Source: Gammaproteobacteria bacterium (GTDB taxonomy: Bacteria; Pseudomonadota; Gammaproteobacteria; SZUA-21). Taken from it: a stretch of DNA of 45,775 bases. The notes beneath the pieces were generated by a model. It was not told the origin of the DNA. It saw nothing but the letters and a program-made list of their open reading frames with translations, and did not search any database. Below, in pieces: positions 16,339-24,545 of this stretch. Made by a program: the position numbers and the translations under genes. Within the stretch, counting starts at the first letter, position 1. Each line of letters opens with the position of its first letter. The stretch lies in NCBI GenBank assembly GCA_003233345.1, contig QILK01000119.1:1-45775 (forward strand). Reading direction: 5' to 3'.

Positions 16339-17412
16339 ATGTTATTATATAAATATATTTTTTGTTTATTCGTGTTTTTACTCAGTTGCGCAAGCACTTT
16401 TATAGTTGCTGAACCGGCAAAAGAGAAGTTAACTATTGTAAAGGACTCAAGTGTACCGCAACCACCACCTATTAAATGGGGTGGCAAGACTTTACTTGAG
16501 TTAAAGAAGGGGGACTATATTTATCCACGTTTTTCGCCAAGCAGACGCTATTTGGCATACGCAGAATCACTAACGGTTAACAAGGTTGAAACAACCACAA
16601 TATATCTACACGACTTAAGCAATAATAAACGACGCGTATTATTAGATCACAAGCGTGCAAATAAATTTGCAGTGTATCGTGTTTTTGTTGTTAGTATGCG
16701 TTGGTTGGATAAAAACCGCCTTAAAGTTTCCTTGTCCGATGGTGATGTCGGGTTGACTTTGCTGACGATAAACATAGCGACTGCTAAAGTGGTTAAGAAG
16801 GCTTATATTGAAGCGGGTGAGGATCAGAAGCAGACACCACTGCAAAGGAAAGCTAAAAAGCGATTTCCAGAATTTGATCCGGAAGTACTGGATAATGCTT
16901 TGTCCGGTATCTTTATTAAAACGGCAGGACGAGGTGTTATATTACAAAAAAATTATTCTGGTCATGATCCTCATGTTTGGCTATTTGATTTGTCACAACG
17001 ACAAGTAAAAAAATTAGTTACTTTAGGAAAAAAGGATAACCAGGCATTGGGTGGCGGACAGGCGATAGGAGAGGAAACAATATTCTCGGTAACGCGTGGT
17101 AAAAGTCATGGTGTTTATGTATTGAGAAAAAATAACTCAGTAGAAAAATTGGCGCAGTACAAAAAGGTACAGTGGCGACCCAGGTTAGTAGCCCGCTATA
17201 GTTCTAAAGTGGATATCTATTTTTTACTCCAACTCAATGAAAGTTATAAAAAAGGGCACAATCCAATATTGCATTATTCAATCAAGACCGGATTGCACGA
17301 GATTACAGATTGTAATCAATGTTATGACTTTGATATCGGCAAAGGTAAAAAACTATTCGTATTTACCTATTGGGTTGGTAAACAGCGGCAACTAAAAGTA
17401 CTGCGGCGGTAG
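16339..17412 (+). CDS. Secreted TolB-like beta-propeller protein
   Basis: A 357-residue protein with a signal peptide (hydrophobic residues about 5-24, with a Cys at residue 17 that is not a clear lipobox). The mature region contains PD40/TolB-type blade motifs: IYPRFSPSRRYLAYAES at about 61-77 followed by IYLHDLSNNKRRVLL, then MRWLDKNRLKVSLSD. Later blades are weaker. Such propellers commonly occur in periplasmic TolB and in the N-terminal half of prolyl oligopeptidases. No hydrolase domain follows here. A short CNQCYD motif near the C-terminus could form a disulfide. The specific role is unknown. Confidence 0.55.
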   Translation: MLLYKYIFCLFVFLLSCASTFIVAEPAKEKLTIVKDSSVPQPPPIKWGGKTLLELKKGDYIYPRFSPSRRYLAYAESLTVNKVETTTIYLHDLSNNKRRVLLDHKRANKFAVYRVFVVSMRWLDKNRLKVSLSDGDVGLTLLTINIATAKVVKKAYIEAGEDQKQTPLQRKAKKRFPEFDPEVLDNALSGIFIKTAGRGVILQKNYSGHDPHVWLFDLSQRQVKKLVTLGKKDNQALGGGQAIGEETIFSVTRGKSHGVYVLRKNNSVEKLAQYKKVQWRPRLVARYSSKVDIYFLLQLNESYKKGHNPILHYSIKTGLHEITDCNQCYDFDIGKGKKLFVFTYWVGKQRQLKVLRR

Positions 17413-17769
17413 GGGATTAGCTGTTTTTTCTCAGGATCGAAATCACAAAATCTGTCACTCAATAGTTCAATAGCCAAAGGTGTAGATGCTGGAAATAGTG
17501 ATGTCTATTAGATGATTGTCGTCTAATAATCAGGGAAGATTTCGTTTTTGCCCCTGAACCTCATCGACCAAAAGGGCATTTCATAGCCTCTTGGAACCCT
17601 CGACAATTTCATTGAGACCAACCGTGCGCCGTTTGGATGCCGTGAACATTTCAGTGTTCAATTCCGACCAAGGAGCTTCCTTGGATGCTGCATATATTGG
17701 TTGAAATTAAGGCTTGGTAATCAGGTTTTATCGGGTATAATCGGGTAGTGAATCGGATATGAGGAAGAC
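17413..17769. other. Intergenic region with a possible short coding remnant on the minus strand
   Basis: Reading the minus strand across about 17580-17705 gives an open stretch of about 41 codons with ordinary amino-acid composition (FTASKRRTVGLNEIVEG), ending in a stop. I cannot assign it, and it has no start or ribosome-binding site. It may be the tail of a deleted gene. Otherwise the region holds only the promoter of the Fic gene. Confidence 0.25.
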
Positions 17770-18816
17770 ATGAAAGACCCTAAAATCACTGTTGGCCAAG
17801 ATATGCTACAGCTTATTTCAGAGCTTGATGAGTTTAAGGGAAAATGGTTAGCCCTCAAAATAATGTCTCCAGAACGCCTGCAACAATTGCGCAAAGTAGC
17901 TACTATTGAGAGTATAGGCTCTTCCACACGAATAGAAGGGGCAAAACTTAGTGATATACAAGTTGAGACGTTATTGTCCAATTTGGCCTCTACCTCTTTT
18001 AAAACAAGGGACGAACAAGAGGTGGCCGGTTATGCTGAGGCGATGGATTTGGTTTTTCAGTCCTACGAAGATTTACATCTAACTGAAAATCATATTCGGC
18101 AATTGCACCAACAGTTGCTCCGCCACAGCAATAAAGATGAGCGTCATCGTGGAGATTACAAGAATGTGCCAAACCATGTTGTAGCAAAGGATGCGCAGGG
18201 ACGTGAAATTGGTGTTGTGTTCGAGACTGCGACGCCGTTTGATACACCGCGAAAAGTGGAAGCATTAGTTCGCTGGACGTCAAAAGCAACTGACGAGGCA
18301 TCAATGCATCCCTTACTGATTATTGCAGTCTTTAATGTCGTGTTTTTAGCGATCCATCCATTTCAGGATGGTAATGGTAGATTGTCACGTATTTTAATCA
18401 CCTTAATGCTATTGCGCGCGGGGTATGACTATGTGCCTTATGCTTCTCTAGAGAGCGTTGTAGAAGAAAATAAGGATCTTTATTACAAAGCACTGCGGCG
18501 GACACAAACTACATTAAAACAGGATGCTCCAGATTGGGAACCTTGGCTTGGTTTTTTTCTACGATGCTTGAAAAAACAAAAAGCCAATTTGGTTGCAAAA
18601 ATTGAAAAAGGGCAGGGGCAGTTTGATGCGTCATTACCAGTACTATCTTTGGAAATATTGAAATTACTGAAAGAATACGAGCGGCTGACAATCGCTGAAA
18701 TTGTTAAGCAAACCGGCGCGAACCAAAATACTCTAAAAGTAAGATTACGGGAACTTGTCAATGAGAGTCGCATAAAACGCCATGGTAAAGCGCGTGCGAC
18801 TTGGTATAGTTTGTAG
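17770..18816 (+). CDS. Fic family AMP-transferase-type protein
   Basis: A 348-residue Fic protein. The core motif HPFQDGNGR at residues 196-204 (catalytic His196, Asp200, Arg204) matches HxFx[DE]GNGRxxR. An N-terminal inhibitory helix motif, S-x-x-x-E-G (Ser52, Glu56, Gly57), fits class II Fic enzymes, in which Glu blocks the gamma-phosphate site. The C-terminus (about 290-348) is a winged-helix-like domain. Fic proteins usually transfer AMP from ATP to a target protein, which is not identifiable here. Start at 17770 with GAGGAAG upstream. No separate antitoxin is present, consistent with built-in inhibition. Its codon use is similar to its neighbours. Confidence 0.93.
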   Translation: MKDPKITVGQDMLQLISELDEFKGKWLALKIMSPERLQQLRKVATIESIGSSTRIEGAKLSDIQVETLLSNLASTSFKTRDEQEVAGYAEAMDLVFQSYEDLHLTENHIRQLHQQLLRHSNKDERHRGDYKNVPNHVVAKDAQGREIGVVFETATPFDTPRKVEALVRWTSKATDEASMHPLLIIAVFNVVFLAIHPFQDGNGRLSRILITLMLLRAGYDYVPYASLESVVEENKDLYYKALRRTQTTLKQDAPDWEPWLGFFLRCLKKQKANLVAKIEKGQGQFDASLPVLSLEILKLLKEYERLTIAEIVKQTGANQNTLKVRLRELVNESRIKRHGKARATWYSL

Positions 18817-18871
18817 CTGTTAACATACTTCTAACTTATAGTTCACATTCTTCGGACGTTAGGGAATATAT

Positions 18872-19126
18872 ATGAGTAATAACATAAAGGAAAAGCTCAG
18901 CTCCGTAGGTCTTGTTAATTCACCACGAGGATCGATTTGGCGTAGATGGGATATTCACATTCATGCACCAGGTACTCTTCATAATGATCGATTTAAAGGC
19001 GATTGGGATGGATGCTCTAAAAAAATTAAGAATACTCTGCCTGCCGTTAGTGCTTTGGGGGTAACAGATTATTGTACGCTCGATTCTTATAAAGAAGCAT
19101 GCCACCCAAAAAGAGCATTGGGCTGA
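18872..19126 (+). pseudogene. N-terminal fragment of a PHP-domain/AAA ATPase (TrlF-like)
   Basis: An 84-residue frame with IWRRWDIHIHAPGTLHND at about residues 22-39, a PHP-domain first motif (DxHxHxP), and LGVTDYCTLDSYKEA at about 62-76 (second PHP strand). Proteins with this N-terminus are usually large PHP plus SMC-like ATPases of several hundred residues. Homology stops at about 19100, and the last residues come from foreign sequence. It is a truncated remnant. No ATPase part remains in the window. Confidence 0.7.
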
Positions 19127-19248
19127 ATAGACCCTCCGCAATTTTTCTGGATTTTTTCACCCCGCCAAGTCGGCCTAGTCGCCAGAGGTTCATGCGCGAG
19201 GCAAAAAGCTTCGTTTCGAACCTCAACAGCGATAAAAGGAATAAGACT

Positions 19249-19374
19249 ATGAGCGCAGAAATCAGAATTTACGTGGCAGATCTAGCAGCCTATAACAGCG
19301 GACATTTACACGGTGTTTGGATAGATGCGACGCTGGATACAGACTATATTCAAGACCAGGTGTCGATTTGCTGA
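19249..19374 (+). pseudogene. N-terminal fragment of antirestriction protein ArdA
   Basis: The frame from the ATG at 19249, with AAAGGAA 8 bases upstream, reads EIRIYVADLAAYNSGHLHG and WIDATLDTDYIQDQV. This matches the start of ArdA (IYVAcLAAYNnGxLHGxWIDA), the DNA-mimic protein that mobile elements use to block type I restriction. It stops after 41 residues, against about 165 or more in a full ArdA. The upstream 100 bases look like its original leader. It marks a decayed mobile element. Confidence 0.72.
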
Positions 19375-19578
19375 TTGTCATCGAGTCGGCAACGGATGTT
19401 ATACCCTGTTAACATACGAAAAATTAATTCTGAATCATCGGTTGACAGTAATTAAAATGAGCTCTATAGTTGTGTCCATGAATATCAACCACAAAAAATA
19501 TTTATTACTACTCAGCCTGAAAAAACGGGAGGGGTATTTTTTGTCTTGTTAATATTGCGATAATATTTAAATGCGAAT

Positions 19579-19617
19579 TTAAAAACCCTCTCAGTTTTTC
19601 TGCAGAGGGTTTTTTTA
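19579..19617 (+). terminator. Rho-independent terminator upstream of the tRNA genes
   Basis: AAAAACCCTCT (19581-19591) pairs with AGAGGGTTTTT (19604-19614), followed by a T run. It would end transcripts coming from the Fic/ardA side, 30 bases before the first tRNA. The tRNAs therefore need a promoter in or just after it (TAATAT at about 19625 is a possible -10) or depend on read-through. Confidence 0.75.
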
Positions 19618-19646
19618 TGCGTGTAATATTTTAAAGAAGTGTCTTT

Positions 19647-19722
19647 ACCCAGGTGGCGCAACGGTAGACGCAGCGGTTTTAGAAACCGTGTGTTGTGGGT
19701 TCAACTCCCACCTTGGGTACCA
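19647..19722 (+). tRNA. tRNA with leucine anticodon UAG, short variable loop
   Basis: A 76-base cloverleaf with encoded CCA. The acceptor is ACCCAGG/CTTGGGT (one G-U) and the discriminator is A. The D stem is GCG/CGC with GG in the loop. The anticodon stem is GCGGT/ACCGT with loop TTTAGAA, giving anticodon UAG (reads CUA/CUN Leu codons). The variable loop is only five bases (GTGTT) and the T arm is GTGGG-TTCAACT-CCCAC. Bacterial leucine tRNAs normally have a long variable arm of more than 10 bases; the D arm (GGTAGACGC) looks Leu-like but that arm is missing. It is the first of three tandem related genes. Folding supports a tRNA; charging identity is uncertain. Confidence 0.85.
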
Positions 19723-19728
19723 GCTTAA

Positions 19729-19805
19729 GTCCGGATGGCGCAATGGGTAGACGTGTCGTTTTTAAAAATCGAATGTTGCGGGTTCGACTCCCGCTCCGGA
19801 CACCA
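19729..19805 (+). tRNA. tRNA with leucine anticodon UAA, short variable loop
   Basis: A 77-base cloverleaf, six bases after the first. The acceptor GTCCGGA/TCCGGAC is perfect, the discriminator is A and CCA is encoded. The D stem is GCG/CGT and the D loop has 11 bases. The anticodon stem is TCGTT/ATCGA with one T-T mismatch; loop TTTAAAA gives anticodon UAA (Leu UUA). The variable loop ATGTT has five bases. The T arm is GCGGG-TTCGACT-CCCGC. The anticodon stem mismatch makes this the weakest of the three, but all other elements are intact. Confidence 0.8.
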
Positions 19806-19809
19806 TACT

Positions 19810-19887
19810 CCCTGGATGGCGCAAATAGGTAGACGTGCCGGTTTCAAAAACCGGATGTTGCGGGTTCAACTCCCGCTCCAGGGACCA
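19810..19887 (+). tRNA. tRNA with leucine anticodon CAA, short variable loop
   Basis: A 78-base cloverleaf, four bases after the second. The acceptor CCCTGGA/TCCAGGG is perfect, the discriminator is A and CCA is encoded. The D stem is GCG/CGT and the D loop has 12 bases. The anticodon stem CCGGT/ACCGG is perfect with loop TTCAAAA, anticodon CAA (Leu UUG). The variable loop ATGTT has five bases and the T arm is GCGGG-TTCAACT-CCCGC. Shared D-arm, variable and T-arm sequence shows the three genes are paralogues. Together they would read CUA/CUN, UUA and UUG. Confidence 0.85.
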
Positions 19888-20157
19888 AATAGGTGATACT
19901 CTGTGAACCCACAGGAACTGAGAATATCTCCAGAATAATCGGTTGATTAACTATGTTTCAACTGAATTGGCGTTAACGTAAAGAGGTGTTCAGTATTTCT
20001 TTGTACCAAAATAGGGTTTTTCTCTAGTGGGTTTTCCATGAACGTTGGCCCTCCAATAACAAATAAAGCATAATGCTAATTACTGACTGTAGCGTTAAGG
20101 GTTTTAGCTATTGGGCTCCGCATGTATATGCAGTGTGCCGTGGGGCGAAGCGAGTAC

Positions 20158-20460
20158 CTACTTGTGATTGGACCTTGATTTTGTTTCAATGCTTTGTATC
20201 CCAAGTTCCATTTTATGTCGAGCAGATGGATTTGCAGAATGCACCTTAATTTTTGGAGGTATAAAACCTTCTGTAACAACCGCTTCTTCGATCCAAAGAA
20301 TAACATCGTACCCGGTACCCCTATCATCATCACCAAGATCATGATCTAAACTTATCTCGTTGACTTTGCCTGTTTTTAAAATTTCAATAGCCTCGTTAGG
20401 CCAATATACCCTTATCCAGCCGTTTGGGGTTTCTCTCTCGTCATCTAAATATAGTTTCAT
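20158..20460 (-). CDS. Cyclic-phosphate-processing receiver-like (cREC) protein
   Basis: A 100-residue protein starting MKLYLDDERETPNGW, with SLDHDLGDDDRGTGYDV at about 38-54 and KVHSANPSARHKM at about 71-83. These LDDxR, DHDLG and HSxNP motifs match the receiver-like cREC family, predicted to process 2',3'-cyclic phosphate RNA ends. The assignment to RNA repair comes from published genome-context work and is not shown here. The gene points toward the three tRNA genes from the other side, about 270 bases away. The 270-base gap between them holds nothing I recognise. Confidence 0.75.
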   Translation of the reverse strand: MKLYLDDERETPNGWIRVYWPNEAIEILKTGKVNEISLDHDLGDDDRGTGYDVILWIEEAVVTEGFIPPKIKVHSANPSARHKMELGIQSIETKSRSNHK

Positions 20461-20889
20461 TTCTAATTTTTGAACATATAATTGCTTGGTAAACGAGACT
20501 AGAGGTCCTGTTATCGGGTATTAATTATATTGAACTATATCACATATTCAATTGAACTATTCGTGCTTTGCATGACTAGAGTTCTATTATCAGTATTTAA
20601 CCCATTGCGGTATGCGGTCGTTCTTTATTGTAAGATCAAATCTACTGCGTAGCTAATAAGATATTTCGGGAATGCTGAAATAACTAAAGAGAGCAGAATA
20701 ACCGCGCGCTAACTGCGGTACTACAACTTTAATGCAAATCGCCAGCAGATACCCTACTGGATTCTATCGAGGGGGAAATGCGGGCAACCGGTTCCTCTAT
20801 ACTTTCCAGCGACTAAATATTTCTATCCTCCGGTCGATACAGTGCTTATAAGCCAGCAATTATATTTCAGTATCATGGGCCGCAGAGTA
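20461..20889. other. Intergenic region between divergent genes
   Basis: About 430 bases containing a short direct repeat ATTGAACTAT at about 20527 and 20550, separated by one to two helical turns, which might be a regulator site for the cREC gene. No RNA gene is recognised. The promoter of the lipoprotein gene is presumably between 20780 and 20850. Confidence 0.35.
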
Positions 20890-21420
20890 ATGACAAACAC
20901 GAAAAACCTATATACATATTTTAAAACAGGTATTGTACTGCTAATGGTTGTACTGACAGGGTGTGCTCCCTCAACCCGAAAATCGAGTCATGACAGAATC
21001 AGTCTGGACAATCGATATTATAATAATCCAATCGGTAACAGGGCCACCCGTATTGCCTTAAAGCAAATTGGTACCCGATATCGTTTTGGCGGTAATACGC
21101 CGCGTGGTTTTGATTGTAGCGGATTGGTTCACTACAGTTATGGTCAAATGGGAATTCATCTGCCAAGATCTGCCCGGTTACAGTCCAGGGCTCTCAGATC
21201 TGTTCCGATATCTCAGTTACGTCCGGGGGATCTGGTGTTTTTCAAGATTTCCCGTAATCAGGTTTCACACGTTGGCATTTATTATCATGATGGGTTATTT
21301 GTCCACGCACCAAAATCAGGGAAAAACGTTTCGATGGCGTCCTTGAGCAATCCCTATTGGCGATCTCGCTATTACAGGGCAGGTAGAGTGTATGACGATT
21401 TTCGGTATACGGCACGCTAG
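20890..21420 (+). CDS. NlpC/P60 (C40) peptidoglycan peptidase lipoprotein
   Basis: A C40-type cysteine peptidase that would cut peptide stems of peptidoglycan. I take the ATG at 20890, giving 176 residues, because it places a lipoprotein signal right at the N-terminus: basic start, hydrophobic GIVLLMVVL, then the lipobox LTGC. The catalytic core shows RYRFGGNTPRGFDCSGLVHY (nucleophile Cys) and SHVGIYYHDGLFVHAP (His residues). This matches the Spr/MepS-like or NlpC class. Upstream in-frame ATGs at 20842 and 20875 would bury the signal peptide. It is probably anchored to the outer membrane. Confidence 0.9.
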   Translation: MTNTKNLYTYFKTGIVLLMVVLTGCAPSTRKSSHDRISLDNRYYNNPIGNRATRIALKQIGTRYRFGGNTPRGFDCSGLVHYSYGQMGIHLPRSARLQSRALRSVPISQLRPGDLVFFKISRNQVSHVGIYYHDGLFVHAPKSGKNVSMASLSNPYWRSRYYRAGRVYDDFRYTAR

Positions 21421-21432
21421 AACTCCAGAAGC

Positions 21433-21864
21433 TTAGCCATTAAACTCCCTGTCTTCAGTCAACCTTTTCCCTAAACTGATAACTTTATCATCTATAAACC
21501 CAATGCCTTGATAAAATTTAATTACATCGTTGTTATTAGCTCTAATTTGAAGATTTATTTTGGGGCATCCATTCTTTTTTAACAGTGCTTCAATATTTAT
21601 CATCAATTTCTTTCCATGTCCGTTCCGACGATATTCAGGATGAACGGCTAAATAGTTTATCCAGCCTCTGTGTCCATCATAGCCACCCATAACGCTGGAA
21701 ATTATTCTGCCATCTATTTCTCCTACCAAAAACAGGTGTGGATTTACGGTCATTTTTCTTTTTATGTCTTGTATAGGGTTATTCGATGGTACAATAAGAT
21801 TACATAAGTCCCATAACTCAATAATATATTTTTCATCATTTCTTTTAAATTTTCTTATGATCAT
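21433..21864 (-). CDS. ypeA: GNAT acetyltransferase YpeA-like
   Basis: A 143-residue GNAT-fold N-acetyltransferase. It matches YpeA in several blocks: PIQDIKRKM, LFLVGEIDGRI, SVMGGYDGHRGWINYLAVHP, then the acetyl-CoA loop YRRNGHGKKL and SLGKRLTEDREF at the end. The length agrees with E. coli YpeA (about 141). The upstream 12 codons of the longer frame have no family match, so I set the start at the ATG at 21862-21864. The substrate of YpeA is not known. The gene converges with the C40 peptidase, 12 bases apart. Confidence 0.88.
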   Translation of the reverse strand: MIIRKFKRNDEKYIIELWDLCNLIVPSNNPIQDIKRKMTVNPHLFLVGEIDGRIISSVMGGYDGHRGWINYLAVHPEYRRNGHGKKLMINIEALLKKNGCPKINLQIRANNNDVIKFYQGIGFIDDKVISLGKRLTEDREFNG

Positions 21865-22203
21865 AATATTGGCTATTGGTGTCGCGTAACCAGTTGGCAA
21901 CGAAGCGCAGCGGAATTGCTAGTCAGAGTTAAGACGATTATTATACACGGCTAAAAATTTCATGATATTTAATGATACCCGTATGATTTATTAAGACGTT
22001 GGGGCTAATTTCAATTTTCAGCGACTTTCCTGAAAAAACCAGGCAATCGAAATATTCATCAAAATCGCCAATTTTTATCATATTAACATGCCAGTCGTAT
22101 TTAAAAAGGAACGTTTGAAAGTATTTGCTGATGAAAACGATTCCAATATGGTTATTTCATCAAGTGATGCGCTGGCCTATTGTAGGCTGAATCGTTTTTG
22201 TTT
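21865..22203. other. Intergenic region up to the REP element
   Basis: About 340 bases. An open frame on the plus strand at 22088-22288 runs through the REP and into the antisense of the oxidoreductase gene and is not credible. No other feature is recognised. Confidence 0.35.
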
Positions 22204-22234
22204 CCCCGGCGTTCGCTTCGCGAAGTCCGGGCTA
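22204..22234. repeat. REP-like palindrome
   Basis: A 31-base imperfect palindrome with CCCCGG at one end and CCGGGCTAC at the other, and CTTCGCGAAG in the centre. Read on the minus strand it starts with the GTAG tetranucleotide typical of RAYT-associated REPs. Two nearly identical copies lie at 40327-40357 and 40504-40534. The TAG stop codon of the neighbouring oxidoreductase lies inside it. Confidence 0.8.
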
Positions 22235-23596
22235 CGGATTGATGGGTTTGTGTTTCAGGTAAGATTTTTGGTGGAGTTCAGTTTGTAAGGCATCTTCATT
22301 AATTTCGGCGTTGAGGTATTTGGCAATAATCCGGGTATCTTTTTCGGCATTGTCCAGACAGCTGCTGGCGCCTGGTGAAGGGGTCATGTTAAAGATAATA
22401 CCGTTACCTGGGTTTATTTTGGCTTCGCCGAGTAGTAGTTTACGGTTGAGTTTGTCAATCAGTTGTGGTCTTACACCACCAAATCGGCGTGCGTATTTTA
22501 GGTCACGCAGTTGTAATGAAGGAACGATTTTGCGCGCGGCTTTTAGGAAAAGTGGTTTGCGGATTAGGGGTATTTCGTAGAAGAAATTTTTGATGATATA
22601 TCGCCGAATCTCGGTATCTTTTAGCAGATCCCAAAATACCTTGATAACTTTTCGATCCAGGTGTAGCACGCGTAGGAAGTCGGGTAGTGATGCGAGGTTG
22701 TAGCGTTCGAGTAACGGTAGTAGTAATGCGGTTGGTCCAAAGCGCGTTTGGCCGTTGAGTAGGAAATCATAGTCGCCGTGTATTGCGGCAAAGGGTAATT
22801 TTTTGCTTTGTATCGTATAAACTTTGCCGTTGATTATTTTTGGTGAAATATAAAAACTCCCCGCGACGGGTAGGCAGGAGTATTCTAGGCCGTAACCCAT
22901 TTTTTGTGCGAATAAAAGACTGTGCCCGCAGGCGGATACCACCACCGCGTTCGCAGTATAGGTTTTATTGGCAGTGGTAATCTGAAATACATCGCCTTCT
23001 TTTGCTAGTGTCTTGACCTTGGTATTAAAGAGTACATCTACGTTTTCATTTGCGCATTTTAAACTTTGCTCAAGAAAAGAGCGAGATAGCGCAGCAAAAT
23101 CAGCGGCGCTGTATTCATCGGTACAGGCAAAAGCGGCTAGCGGTTCGGGGCGAAACTGCCCATTGATTATCGCCACACCGGGTTCGATTTCTGCAATCGC
23201 TTTTTTGTCCAGCAAGCGCATATAGGGAAAACGGGCGCTGAATTCATCGGCACGTTTTTGCAGTATTGTTGTTTCTTCTTCGCCAATGCCAACAACCATT
23301 TTTGGCAGTCGATAAAGAATTTTGTCACTATCCGCTAATTGGCTGGCATAGTTCACGATCATTTGTGCTGCGCGTTTAACAATTAATGCTTTTTCCAGCG
23401 AATAGTTTGTTTCGATATCGCCGCAATGAAGTGTCTGACTGTTATTGCTACTGCGCGAGTTGACTAGTGCAACCTGAGCGTATTTTTCCAACAGGGCGAT
23501 TTTTTTTAGGTTGGTGTATCGGCTTGCCGTGTACAACAGCGCCGTACCCGATACGCCGCCGCCGATAATAATTAAGTCATAGTGTTGAGCCGCCAT
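22232..23596 (-). CDS. FAD-dependent oxidoreductase, malate:quinone oxidoreductase-like
   Basis: A 454-residue flavoprotein. The Rossmann FAD motif IIIGGGVSGTAL is at about residues 9-20. Mqo-like features include TLHCGDIETNYSLEKA at about 55-70, LLPLLERYN and RFGGVRPQLIDK, and a C-terminal GNGIIFNMTPSPGASSC that closes the FAD site. Mqo oxidises malate and reduces quinone at the membrane. This protein is shorter than typical Mqo (about 490-550) and may be a paralogue with another 2-hydroxyacid substrate. The stop codon lies within a REP repeat, so the last codons could have been altered by its insertion. The start at 23596 is the only good ATG near the FAD motif. Confidence 0.8.
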   Translation of the reverse strand: MAAQHYDLIIIGGGVSGTALLYTASRYTNLKKIALLEKYAQVALVNSRSSNNSQTLHCGDIETNYSLEKALIVKRAAQMIVNYASQLADSDKILYRLPKMVVGIGEEETTILQKRADEFSARFPYMRLLDKKAIAEIEPGVAIINGQFRPEPLAAFACTDEYSAADFAALSRSFLEQSLKCANENVDVLFNTKVKTLAKEGDVFQITTANKTYTANAVVVSACGHSLLFAQKMGYGLEYSCLPVAGSFYISPKIINGKVYTIQSKKLPFAAIHGDYDFLLNGQTRFGPTALLLPLLERYNLASLPDFLRVLHLDRKVIKVFWDLLKDTEIRRYIIKNFFYEIPLIRKPLFLKAARKIVPSLQLRDLKYARRFGGVRPQLIDKLNRKLLLGEAKINPGNGIIFNMTPSPGASSCLDNAEKDTRIIAKYLNAEINEDALQTELHQKSYLKHKPINP

Positions 23597-23729
23597 ATAA
23601 ATTTAGTATAGTTTCGGAATGTCTCTTTAACGAATTTATTTTATTTGGTTTGTGGTAATCTATATTGCATTATACGCTGGAATGGTGATCATTCCGTAAA
23701 TTTTACTAACGAGGTTTAATTTATAATAT

Positions 23730-24545
23730 ATGATGTATGTCGATGTTAACAAGCAAATCCCCGATTCAGTCCGGCAAGAGATTGACCGTCGTTTGAACGA
23801 AATTGAAGCAGATCAGGGTGTGAAAATTATATATGCCTGTGAGTCGGGTAGTCGTGCCTGGGGTTTTGCGTCAATGGACAGTGATTATGATGTTCGATTT
23901 TTATATGTCCGACCGCAGAACTGGTATTTGTCTGTGTTTGAACAGCGAGACGTCATTGAGCCGGGAATTGATAATGCCGAGGTGATATATGATCTTTCTG
24001 GTTGGGATATTAAAAAAGCATTTGCGCTGTTGCGGAACAGTAATGGCCCGTTGATCGAGTGGTTGAACTCGCCTATCGTCTATCGGTCTGAAACCACCAT
24101 AGAGTTTATTAAAGCCATACAAGCTGAAATATTTCTGCCACGAAATACAGTATATCATTATCTGTCTATGGCAAAAAGACTGTTTAAGCGCCTGTGTTTA
24201 TCAGAGCAAGCCAAGCTTAAGACCTACTTTTATATACTACGCGCCAGTTTGTGTGCATTATATATTAAAGACGAGAATAGCGTACCGCCAGTTTTGTTTA
24301 GCGACTTGTATAATCGGTATTTAGTCGATAGTCCACTGGGCGACAAGGTAGCCGAGCTTATCGAGCTAAAAAGTAGCCAGGCTGAAAAAGATCGTATTGC
24401 CCGTGTGGCCGAGCTCGATGATTATATTGCCAATACCTTGGCAAATATCGGGGCCGCTATGCCTGAGCATCGGGAAAAGGCTGATAAAGGTCAATTTAAT
24501 CGAGCGTTTATCCAAACTGTTAATGCGTTGGATACTAAAATATGA
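23730..24545 (+). CDS. RlaP/YcgL-family nucleotidyltransferase (first of a pair)
   Basis: A 271-residue protein with the DNA-polymerase-beta-type catalytic core IYACESGSRAWGFASMDSDYDVRF at about residues 35-58: GSRAWG and the metal-binding Asp pair in DSDYD. DLSGWDIKKAF and IEWLNSPIVYR follow, as in the RlaP family. RlaP proteins were named for their association with RNA ligases in predicted RNA-repair operons; no activity has been assigned with certainty. ATGs at 23730 and 23733 compete as starts. The stop overlaps the next gene in ATGA, so the two are coupled. No ligase gene is visible nearby. Confidence 0.85.
   Translation: MMYVDVNKQIPDSVRQEIDRRLNEIEADQGVKIIYACESGSRAWGFASMDSDYDVRFLYVRPQNWYLSVFEQRDVIEPGIDNAEVIYDLSGWDIKKAFALLRNSNGPLIEWLNSPIVYRSETTIEFIKAIQAEIFLPRNTVYHYLSMAKRLFKRLCLSEQAKLKTYFYILRASLCALYIKDENSVPPVLFSDLYNRYLVDSPLGDKVAELIELKSSQAEKDRIARVAELDDYIANTLANIGAAMPEHREKADKGQFNRAFIQTVNALDTKI

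Noticed and set aside
19325-19552. Open frame after the ArdA stub
   Set aside because: It starts inside the ArdA frame, has no ribosome-binding site, and does not continue the ArdA family sequence in another frame.
22088-22288. Plus-strand open frame reading through the REP
   Set aside because: Its second half is antisense to the Mqo-like gene and encoded by the REP palindrome; it is an accident of repeat sequence.
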